A stretch of DNA of 15,175 nt, from the NCBI GenBank assembly GCA_000434675.1, contig HF988637.1, positions 171,480 to 186,654 on the forward strand, in the 5' to 3' direction. The notes under the pieces were generated by a model. That model had not been told where the DNA came from, did no database searches, and saw only the letters and a program-made list of their open reading frames with translations. Source of the stretch: Faecalibacterium sp. CAG:1138. GTDB taxonomy: Bacteria; Bacillota; Clostridia; Christensenellales; CAG-917. Positions 7,763-12,972 of the stretch are shown here, piece after piece. Within the stretch, counting starts at the first letter, position 1. The number at the start of each line of letters is the position of its first letter. The translations under genes and the position numbers were made by a program.

Positions 7763-8798
7763 CCTTTTAGATTATTCAAAAACCGAGCTTGCCGAAATTC
7801 TGTCCGCCTACGGGCAACCGAATTTCAGGGCAAAACAGCTTTTTTCGTGGCTTCACAAGGGAGTCGGGTTTTCGGGTATGACGAATATGCCTAAAAGCCT
7901 CGTCGAACGGTTGGAAGCGGACGGATATAGGGCGGAAGGCGTAAAGATTATCGAAAAAATCGTGGCCAGGGACAAGACGACCAAATACTTGTATCTGCTT
8001 GCCGACGGCAACGTCGTGGAAGGCGTGCTTATGCGCTACAAGTACGGCAACACGCTTTGCGTTTCGACGCAGGTCGGCTGCCGTATGAACTGCGCTTTCT
8101 GCGCTTCGGGGATAGGCGGACTCGTCAGAAATCTGACTGCCGGCGAAATCTTGGGGCAGATAGTCGCCGTCAACCGCGACGAAGGCGGAACGCTTGAAAA
8201 AAGAGCGGTAACGAACGTCGTTCTGATGGGCTCGGGTGAGCCTTTGGACAACTACGACAACGTAACGAAATTTCTGCGGCTCTTGGGCGACGCGGACGGC
8301 ATCAACATAAGCGAAAGGAACGTCAGCCTGTCTTCATCGGGGCTTGCGCCGAAGATAAAACAGCTTGCGGACGACGGCTTCACGGTTACGATGACGCTGT
8401 CGCTTCACGCCCCGACGGACGAAATCCGCCTGAAAATGATGCCCGTAACCAAGGCTTACGGCATAAAAGAGGATATAGACGCGCTGCATTATTACTTTGA
8501 AAAAACCGGCAGGCGCGTTATTCTGGAATACGCAATGGTCAAGGGAGTCAACGACTCGGACGACTGCGCCGTGAAGCTTGCGGCGATTTGTCGGGGGTTC
8601 CCGTGCCACGTCAACCTCATAAGGCTGAACAAGGTGAAAGAAAAAAATCTTTCCTGCAGCGACAACTGCGACAGATTTTTGAAGAAGCTGGAAAGTTTGG
8701 GCGTTTCGGCAACGCTCAGGCGAAGCATGGGCAGCGACATCGAAGGCGCATGCGGACAACTCAGGCGAAGGTATATAGATGAGAGGAATAGTAACTAA
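7755..8798 (+). CDS. rlmN: Dual-specificity 23S rRNA A2503 / tRNA A37 C2-methyltransferase (radical SAM)
   Basis: A 347-residue radical-SAM methyltransferase. The iron-sulfur motif is the CxxxCxxC of GCRMNCAFC (Cys109, Cys113, Cys116). The family GEPL motif (161-164) is preceded by MGS rather than the commoner MGM. SLHAPTDEIR (216-225) and the C-terminal GACGQLR with methylation cysteine Cys333 are present, as needed for the ping-pong methyl transfer. The N-terminal FRAKQLFSWLHKG is characteristic of RlmN. RlmN is favoured over Cfr because of the core operon position after rsmB. The start overlaps rsmB by 8 nt and has only a weak ribosome-binding site, suggesting coupling. The end overlaps rsgA by 20 nt, whereas B. 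subtilis has a phosphatase and a kinase gene at this junction. Confidence 0.96.
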   Translation: MPSLLDYSKTELAEILSAYGQPNFRAKQLFSWLHKGVGFSGMTNMPKSLVERLEADGYRAEGVKIIEKIVARDKTTKYLYLLADGNVVEGVLMRYKYGNTLCVSTQVGCRMNCAFCASGIGGLVRNLTAGEILGQIVAVNRDEGGTLEKRAVTNVVLMGSGEPLDNYDNVTKFLRLLGDADGINISERNVSLSSSGLAPKIKQLADDGFTVTMTLSLHAPTDEIRLKMMPVTKAYGIKEDIDALHYYFEKTGRRVILEYAMVKGVNDSDDCAVKLAAICRGFPCHVNLIRLNKVKEKNLSCSDNCDRFLKKLESLGVSATLRRSMGSDIEGACGQLRRRYIDERNSN

Positions 8799-9642
8799 GG
8801 GCGTAGCTTCCGTTTTCGACGTGGAAACGCAAAGCGGGGAAAAGGTAACGGCTCTTGCAAGAGGAAAACTTAAGCGCGGCGGCGAAATTTACGTCGGCGA
8901 CACGGTGGAGCTTTCAAAGGAAGGCTCGCGCTTTGTCATAACCGAAGTTCTTCCTCGGAAAAATTGCCTCATCAGACCTTACGTTGCCAACGTGGACGTG
9001 GTTTTTGCGGTCATCGCGCCCGTTCCGAAGCCCGACCTTACGCTTGTGGACAAGCTTATCGTCGACGCGTTTACGGCAGAAGTCGAGCCGATTATCGTGG
9101 TGAACAAATCGGATTTGGACGATAAACTGACGGAAGAAATCGCCGCCGAATATAGAAACGTCGCCAAAGTGGTGGCGGCGTCGGCAAAAACGGGTGAAGG
9201 GGTGGACGAAATCGTGTCTTTTGCCAAAGGCAAAACCGCTTGCTTTGCGGGGCAGTCTGCCGTCGGAAAATCCAGCCTGTTAAACGCCGTGCTTAAAAGC
9301 GACGTTCTTAAAACCGGCGGATTGTCGAAAATCGAACGCGGCAGACACACCACCAGAGTTTCCGAAATCGTGAAGGTGGGGGACGCAAGGTTCGTGGATA
9401 CCTGCGGTTTCAGTATGCTCGAACTGCCGCAAAAATTCGATCCGGCAAAATTGCAATATTTTTACGACGATTTTTCGGACTACGCCGCAACTTGCCGTTT
9501 CCGCGGTTGCTCGCACACCACCGAGCCCGATTGCGAGGTGAAAAAAGCGGTGGAGAGCGGCAAAATTTCCAAAGCGCGCTACGACAGATACGTCGAGCTA
9601 TACAACGAACTTAACGAAAAATGGAGGAAACGTTATGACTGA
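8779..9642 (+). CDS. rsgA: Ribosome small-subunit-dependent GTPase RsgA
   Basis: A 287-residue circularly permuted GTPase that checks late 30S subunit assembly. It has an N-terminal OB fold (about 1-70), then G4 as VVNKSD (107-112), the P-loop GQSAVGKS (158-165), the GRHTTR switch region with its His (188-193), and G3 as DTCGF (207-211). The C-terminal zinc knuckle is C239-x4-C244-x-H246-x5-C252. The G3 motif is normally DTPGF, so Cys replaces Pro here. The ATG at 8779 has GAAGG a few bases upstream and lies inside the end of rlmN (20-nt overlap). rpe overlaps the stop by 8 nt. Apart from the G3 change all key residues are present and the length is typical. Confidence 0.96.
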   Translation: MRGIVTKGVASVFDVETQSGEKVTALARGKLKRGGEIYVGDTVELSKEGSRFVITEVLPRKNCLIRPYVANVDVVFAVIAPVPKPDLTLVDKLIVDAFTAEVEPIIVVNKSDLDDKLTEEIAAEYRNVAKVVAASAKTGEGVDEIVSFAKGKTACFAGQSAVGKSSLLNAVLKSDVLKTGGLSKIERGRHTTRVSEIVKVGDARFVDTCGFSMLELPQKFDPAKLQYFYDDFSDYAATCRFRGCSHTTEPDCEVKKAVESGKISKARYDRYVELYNELNEKWRKRYD

Positions 9643-10291
9643 CGTCAAAATTGCGCCGTCGATTCTGAGCGCAGACTTTGCAAAAATGGCCGAGGCCGTT
9701 AAAAACCTGAAACTTTGGAATGCCGATTACGTTCACGTTGACGTTATGGACGGCGTTTTCGTCCCGAACATAACGTTCGGCATGCCTATGGTTGCGGCGC
9801 TCAGAAAATACACAGACATGGTTCTGGACGTGCATCTTATGATAACTAAACCCGAAAGATACGTTCCGGAGTTTATCAAGGCGGGAAGCGACGTCATAAG
9901 CTTTCATCCAGACGCATCGGACGACGTCGGCGGCACGCTGGACGTCATAAAAGCCGCAGGGCTTAAATGCGGCCTCGTTCTTAACCCCGACAAAGGCCTG
10001 GAGCTTGTGGAGCCGTATCTCGACAAGGTGGACGTCGTAACGCTTATGGGCGTTTACGCAGGCTTCGGAGGGCAGAAGTATATCCCCGAAACCACCGAAA
10101 AAATCAAGGCACTCAAAAAGCTTATCGCCGGGAGAAACGTGGAAATTGAAATGGACGGGGGAGCCACCGAGGAGAACGCCGCCGAAATCCTTAACGCGGG
10201 CACGGACATTCTGGTTGCCGGCAGCGCGGTGTTTAGGGCCGCCGATCCGAAAGCCGCAATCGCTGCGCTTAAAGCGGCAAAAACAAAATAG
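9635..10291 (+). CDS. rpe: Ribulose-phosphate 3-epimerase
   Basis: A 218-residue TIM-barrel enzyme interconverting ribulose-5-phosphate and xylulose-5-phosphate in the pentose phosphate pathway. It has IAPSILSADF (6-15), HVDVMDGVFVPN with metal ligands His34 and Asp36, DVHLM with His67, and EMDGGATEENA with Asp174; Asp36 and Asp174 are the acid/base pair. GFGGQ is at 143-147 and AGSAVF (195-200) serves phosphate binding. The loop before GFGGQ reads MGVYA, where the family usually has a Pro as last residue (for example M-x-V-x-P). A strong GGAGGAAA precedes the ATG, which overlaps rsgA by 8 nt. The following gene in B. subtilis, thiN, is absent; 49 nt separate rpe from spoVM. Confidence 0.96.
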   Translation: MTDVKIAPSILSADFAKMAEAVKNLKLWNADYVHVDVMDGVFVPNITFGMPMVAALRKYTDMVLDVHLMITKPERYVPEFIKAGSDVISFHPDASDDVGGTLDVIKAAGLKCGLVLNPDKGLELVEPYLDKVDVVTLMGVYAGFGGQKYIPETTEKIKALKKLIAGRNVEIEMDGGATEENAAEILNAGTDILVAGSAVFRAADPKAAIAALKAAKTK

Positions 10292-10310
10292 CGGTAACAA
10301 ACGTAACTCG

Positions 10311-10335
10311 CCTTGCATATTATGGCGCAAGGAGG
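10311..10335 (+). promoter_or_regulatory. Possible hairpin masking the spoVM ribosome-binding site
   Basis: CCTTGC (10311-10316) is complementary to GCAAGG (10327-10332), with a 10-nt loop. The right arm overlaps four of the seven bases of the strong Shine-Dalgarno AAGGAGG (10329-10335) that precedes the spoVM ATG by 5 nt. A competing weaker pairing, CGCC (10309-10312) with GGCG (10324-10327), is also possible. The complementarity is seen in the sequence; an effect on translation is inferred and the stem is short. Confidence 0.4.
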
Positions 10336-10340
10336 CCGCT

Positions 10341-10424
10341 ATGAAAATTGTATGCATCAATCCGCCGAAGTTTCTTAAAAGGCTTCTTCGGCTTCTGAAG
10401 AGAAACAAAAAAACCGCAGCGTAG
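10341..10424 (+). CDS. spoVM: SpoVM-like small amphipathic sporulation protein (27 aa)
   Basis: A 27-codon frame beginning MKIVCINPPKFL and continuing as a basic amphipathic helix (K-R-L-L-R-L-L-K-R) with the tail NKKTAA. Aligned without gaps to B. subtilis SpoVM (26 aa), it shares Met1, Lys2, Ile6, Pro9, Lys10, Phe11, Leu12 and Arg17. SpoVM inserts into the mother-cell face of the forespore membrane, senses its curvature and anchors SpoIVA to start coat assembly. Pro9 is reported as important for localisation; here it is doubled (Pro8-Pro9), and the usual Gly13-Gly14 is Lys-Arg. A perfect AAGGAGG lies 5 nt upstream. The position between rpe and the oppositely oriented rpmB is the same as in B. 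subtilis. Its last codons form part of a terminator. Such short genes are often missed by annotation. Confidence 0.87.
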   Translation: MKIVCINPPKFLKRLLRLLKRNKKTAA

Positions 10425-10436
10425 GCTGCGGTTTTT
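10405..10436 (+). terminator. Intrinsic terminator ending the yicC-spoVM operon, probably bidirectional
   Basis: AAAACCGCAGC (10410-10420) pairs with GCTGCGGTTTT (10425-10435) around the loop GTAG, giving a GC-rich core of 7 bp extended by A-T pairs, with a T-run on the plus strand. The A-run at 10408-10413 gives a T-run on the minus strand, so it could also stop transcripts arriving from rpmB. The left arm and loop are the last codons and TAG stop of spoVM. Confidence 0.85.
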
Positions 10437-10440
10437 GCAT

Positions 10441-10460
10441 TTCGGGTTTGTCGGCCCGAA
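10441..10460. other. Hairpin in the spoVM-rpmB convergent spacer
   Basis: TTCGGG (10441-10446) pairs with CCCGAA (10455-10460) over an 8-nt loop. It lacks a clear T-run on either strand directly after the stem, so it is not called a terminator by itself. It is one of four inverted repeats within about 120 bp. Confidence 0.4.
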
Positions 10461-10470
10461 AAAAGAATAC

Positions 10471-10497
10471 AAAAAAGCGAGCAACTTTACGTTGCTC
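10471..10497 (-). terminator. Intrinsic terminator of rpmB (minus strand)
   Basis: Read on the minus strand, GAGCAAC (10497-10491) pairs with GTTGCTC (10485-10479) around a 5-nt loop and is followed by GC and six T residues (10476-10471). It lies about 55 nt after the rpmB stop and fits a Rho-independent terminator. Confidence 0.7.
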
Positions 10498-10507
10498 TCT
10501 TCAGGCT

Positions 10508-10529
10508 GCCGAAATCCGAAGATTTCGGC
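10508..10529 (-). other. UUCG-capped hairpin just after the rpmB stop codon
   Basis: A perfect 9-bp inverted repeat, GCCGAAATC (10508-10516) with GATTTCGGC (10521-10529). On the minus strand the loop reads TTCG closed by C-G, which is the very stable C(UUCG)G tetraloop in RNA. No T-run follows, so a 3'-end stability element is more likely than termination. It begins 21 nt after the rpmB stop. Confidence 0.6.
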
Positions 10530-10550
10530 GGTTTGTAGCATGATAAAAAA

Positions 10551-10742
10551 CTAGGCTCTGTTAACTTTGCCGCTGCGCAGGCATCTGGTGCAAACGTATT
10601 CGCTGGAAATTTTGCCGTCCGGTTTAACGACGGAAACTTTCTGCACGTTTACGCCCCAGCTGCGACGTGTTTTGCGATGGCTGTGGCTAACTTGGTTACC
10701 GCTGATTTGGCCTCTTTGACAAACGCTGCATACTCTGGACAT
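10551..10742 (-). CDS. rpmB: 50S ribosomal protein L28
   Basis: A 63-residue ribosomal protein starting MSRVCSVCQRG, followed by NQVSHSHRKTRRSWGVNVQ, the diagnostic L28 core, and ending with VCTRCLRSGKV. Two CxxC pairs (Cys5/Cys8 and Cys51/Cys54) form the zinc-ribbon (C+) version; cysteine-free paralogues in other bacteria replace it when zinc is low. The minus-strand ATG at 10742 has AAAGGAGGA upstream. Its opposite orientation between spoVM and yloU is the same as in B. subtilis, so this is a conserved arrangement and not an inversion. A promoter lies at 10779-10807 and a terminator at 10471-10497. Confidence 0.97.
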   Translation of the reverse strand: MSRVCSVCQRGQISGNQVSHSHRKTRRSWGVNVQKVSVVKPDGKISSEYVCTRCLRSGKVNRA

Positions 10743-10778
10743 AAGAAAAAATCCTCCTTTGTTTGTTACAACGCTGAT

Positions 10779-10807
10779 ATTTTACCATTATATTTTGAAA
10801 ATTGCAA
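10779..10807 (-). promoter_or_regulatory. Predicted sigma-A promoter of rpmB (minus strand)
   Basis: On the minus strand, TTGCAA (10807-10802) is followed by exactly 17 nt and TAAAAT (10784-10779), which predicts a start near 10772 and a leader of about 30 nt before the ATG. A perfect TATAAT (10792-10787) lies within the spacer and could be an alternative -10, but its -35 region is poor. This prediction is from sequence only. Confidence 0.65.
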
Positions 10808-10848
10808 GCAAAATAACGCATATTTTCAAGATTATTAAGCGCTAACAG

Positions 10849-10877
10849 TTGCAAAATTTCGGATTTTATTGTAAAAT
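10849..10877 (+). promoter_or_regulatory. Predicted sigma-A promoter of yloU-fakA-recG
   Basis: TTGCAA (10849-10854), a 17-nt spacer, and TAAAAT (10872-10877) lie 44 nt before the yloU ATG. The hexamers match the divergent rpmB promoter. Downstream, the leader holds a 6-bp inverted repeat, ATCGAA (10886-10891) with TTCGAT (10898-10903), and the yloU Shine-Dalgarno AAAGGA. The 10743-10921 spacer otherwise shows only AT-rich sequence with no small gene. Confidence 0.7.
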
Positions 10878-10921
10878 GTCAACGTATCGAATCTATCTTC
10901 GATTATATAAAGGAATATAAA

Positions 10922-11272
10922 ATGTCATTAAACACGTCTAACATTTACGGTAAAATAACCATTTCCGACGAAGCAGTCGCCACCGTGGCATCGCATGCCG
11001 CAAGCGAGTGCTATGGCGTCGTGGAGCTTGTGAGCCGTAAATTGACGGACAATATATCGCGGCTTTTCAACAAGCAGAACCCGGGGCAAGGCATCAGGGT
11101 GCTGACCGAAGACAACATGATTTTCATCGACATATTCGTCGTTCTGAAGCTCGGGGTGTCGGTTGAGGCCGTTACGGAGTCGCTTAAGAGCACGGTTAAA
11201 TACTCGGTTGAATCCTTTACGGGTATGCGTGTCAAGAACGTTAACGTAAACGTCGTCGGATTGCGAGTCTGA
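10922..11272 (+). CDS. yloU: Asp23/Gls24 family envelope stress protein (YloU)
   Basis: A 116-residue protein of the Asp23/DUF322 family. It begins with YGKITISDEAVATVASHAASECYGVVELV, has the central beta strands FIDIFVVLKLGVSVEAVTESLKSTVKYSVE, and ends VKNVNVNVVGLRV, all usual for YloU-type members. Asp23 proteins associate with membranes and respond to cell-envelope stress in staphylococci; the YloU subgroup has no firmly established role but is almost always next to fakA/yloV, which hints at a lipid-related function. No transmembrane segment or signal peptide is visible. An AAAGGA ribosome-binding site precedes the ATG. It is the first gene of its transcription unit, and fakA follows after 25 nt. 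Confidence 0.92.
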   Translation: MSLNTSNIYGKITISDEAVATVASHAASECYGVVELVSRKLTDNISRLFNKQNPGQGIRVLTEDNMIFIDIFVVLKLGVSVEAVTESLKSTVKYSVESFTGMRVKNVNVNVVGLRV

Positions 11273-11297
11273 AAATTCTGGGGTCTAAAAAGGGTAT

Positions 11298-12482
11298 ATG
11301 TGTAAATTAGATGGAACTAAGTTTGCGGCCATGATTCGTGGCGGCGCAAAATTTTTGGAAATAAACAAGAAAACCGTAAACATGCTCAACGTGTTTCCCG
11401 TTCCTGACGGCGACACCGGCACGAACATGTTCTACACGGTTTCAACCGCAGTGAAAGAAACCGAACAGGTTACGTCGGGCGACATTTCTGACCTTGCCGC
11501 GGCCTACAGCAAAGGCGCGCTCAAAGGCGCAAGAGGAAACAGCGGCGTTATTTTGTCGCAAATTCTGAAGGGCATTGCGGGATCTGCGAAAGACAAAACC
11601 GAAATCACCGCAAAAGACTTTGCTCAGGGCATGAAGGTGGGCACCGAAATCGCCTACAGCGCCGTTACCAAGCCGAAAGAAGGCACAATTCTGACGGTTT
11701 TCCGCGTGATGACGGAAAAAGCGTTGGAAATCACTTCCAAACGCCGCAAAGAAGTTAATTTTGAAGACTTTTTCACCAAAGTTATCGCGGCGGGCGAGGA
11801 CATTTTGAACAAAACGCCGGACATGCTCCCGGTTCTTAAAAAAGCCGGCGTCGTGGACGCGGGCGGAAAAGGTCTTTTGTGCATATTCCAGGGCTACTAC
11901 AACGCTCTTGCCGGCATCGAAATGCCGGACGTCGTGGAAGACGCCGACGACAAACCGAGCCTCGACGCTTTTGAAAGAATGGTCGAGGACGATCTGGACG
12001 AAATCCATTTCGGCTATTGCACCGAATATTTCATCACAAACCTTAAAAAGAAAGTTACTTTGTCCGACATCGACAAGCTTCGCGACTATCTTATGACGAT
12101 AGGCGACTGCGTTCTGGTTATCGGCGATCTGAGTCTGGTGAAGGTTCACGTTCACACCAACAATCCGGACAGAGCTTTAAACGCCGCCTTGAAACTTGGC
12201 GAACTTGACAGGCTCAAGATCGAAAATATGATGGAACAGAACCGTCAGCTCCTCAAAAAGCGCGAGGAAGAGAAGAAACACGTCAAACCCGTCGGCATGG
12301 TCAGCGTATGCGCGGGCGAAGGCATGGCGTCGATATTCAAGGATCTGGGCGTGGACTACATCGTCGAAGGCGGTCAGACCATGAACCCTAGCGTTTACGA
12401 TATTCTCACGGCCATAAACAAGGTCAACGAGGAAAGCGTCAATAAACAAGGTCAACGCGGAAAGCGTCATCGTTTTCCCTAA
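11298..12482 (+). CDS. fakA: Fatty acid kinase FakA (YloV), N-terminal and middle part, frameshifted
   Basis: This frame encodes the kinase subunit that, with a FakB partner, phosphorylates fatty acids for phospholipid synthesis. The DhaL-like nucleotide-binding domain is clear: NVFPVPDGDTGTNM (31-44, metal-binding aspartates) and KGARGNSGVILSQILKG (76-92). The middle domain has GYCTEYF (Cys241) and VHVHTNNPD (His284, His286), the place of the metal site described for this family. The C-terminal FakB-binding domain starts around residue 328 (VKPVGMVSVCAGEGMASIFKDLG). The frame breaks after Val381: a 28-bp tandem duplication shifts the frame, adding 13 foreign residues and a stop. A normal protein is about 550 residues, and removing one repeat copy restores 547. 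Start ATG 11298 has a weak GGG-containing site upstream. Confidence 0.93.
   Translation: MCKLDGTKFAAMIRGGAKFLEINKKTVNMLNVFPVPDGDTGTNMFYTVSTAVKETEQVTSGDISDLAAAYSKGALKGARGNSGVILSQILKGIAGSAKDKTEITAKDFAQGMKVGTEIAYSAVTKPKEGTILTVFRVMTEKALEITSKRRKEVNFEDFFTKVIAAGEDILNKTPDMLPVLKKAGVVDAGGKGLLCIFQGYYNALAGIEMPDVVEDADDKPSLDAFERMVEDDLDEIHFGYCTEYFITNLKKKVTLSDIDKLRDYLMTIGDCVLVIGDLSLVKVHVHTNNPDRALNAALKLGELDRLKIENMMEQNRQLLKKREEEKKHVKPVGMVSVCAGEGMASIFKDLGVDYIVEGGQTMNPSVYDILTAINKVNEESVNKQGQRGKRHRFP
12414..12469 (+). repeat. 28-bp tandem duplication causing the fakA frameshift
   Basis: Two adjacent 28-bp units, 12414-12441 and 12442-12469, each beginning ATAAACAAGGTCAACG and ending GGAAAGCGTCA. They differ only at A12430 versus C12458, which gives a Glu or an Ala codon in the fakA frame. 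Because 28 is not a multiple of three, the second copy moves reading by one base. The second copy is in frame with the downstream FakA sequence, the first with the upstream sequence. Confidence 0.97.
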
Positions 12483-12543
12483 CAACAAAAACATCATTCT
12501 TGCCGTCGAGCAGGCCAAGGATCTCGCCGAAAAGAAGGTTTAT

Positions 12544-12969
12544 ATGATCCCGACCGTCAACTGCCCGCAAGGCATATCCGCAATCGTTGCCTACAATCCG
12601 GAGCTTTCCGTTGAGGACAACCTCGGCGATATGACTGCCGCGGCGGACCACGTCAAGTGCGGACAGATCACTCACGCAGTCAGAAACACCAAAATCAACG
12701 GCTTCAGCCTCAAAGAAGGCGACATCATCGGCCTTGACGACAAAAAAGTGGTTGCAAAAGGCGCAACCGTTAACGAAACCGTTCAGAAAACCATCGAAAA
12801 GCTGCTCGACGACGAAATCGTTTCCATCAACCTCTATTACGGCGAGGACGTAACCGACGAAGAAGCGGAGAGCCTCGTGGAGGAACTGTCGAAAGTTTTC
12901 GAAGATCAGGACGTTGCGGCATATCCGGGCGGACAACCTCACTACTATTATCTCGTTTCGTTGGAATAA
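12544..12969 (+). pseudogene. fakA: FakA C-terminal fragment downstream of the frameshift
   Basis: A 141-residue frame from ATG 12544 that continues FakA after the duplication. The same frame is open back through 12418, encoding VFPNNKNIILAVEQAKDLAEKKV before the ATG, which belongs to the conserved C-terminal domain. The fragment carries IPTVNCPQGISAIVAYNP and ends LVSLE, the usual FakA terminus. AGAAGG (12533-12538) lies 5 nt before the ATG and could allow internal initiation, but the product would lack the first strands of its domain, so an independently working protein is doubtful. I read it as the second half of one interrupted gene. recG follows after 3 nt. Confidence 0.85.
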
Positions 12970-12972
12970 AAA

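Noticed and set aside
10316..10323. CATATTAT as a sigma-E type -10 for spoVM
   Set aside because: A start from this -10 would fall at about 10330, inside the Shine-Dalgarno, and no convincing upstream -35 is present.
10322..10378. Overlapping 18-codon frame from ATG 10322
   Set aside because: No ribosome-binding site, no recognisable sequence, and it overlaps the well-supported spoVM.
10777..10826. Three ATATTTT heptamers as a regulatory repeat
   Set aside because: Irregular spacing in an AT-rich spacer; easily explained by base composition.
12414..12469. CRISPR-like repeat of 28 bp
   Set aside because: Only two copies, directly adjacent with no spacer, and inside a conserved coding gene; this is a tandem duplication.
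12430..12482. Programmed ribosomal frameshift in fakA
   Set aside because: No slippery heptamer or downstream stimulatory structure was seen at the junction, and deletion of exactly one 28-bp unit restores the family sequence, which explains the break more simply.
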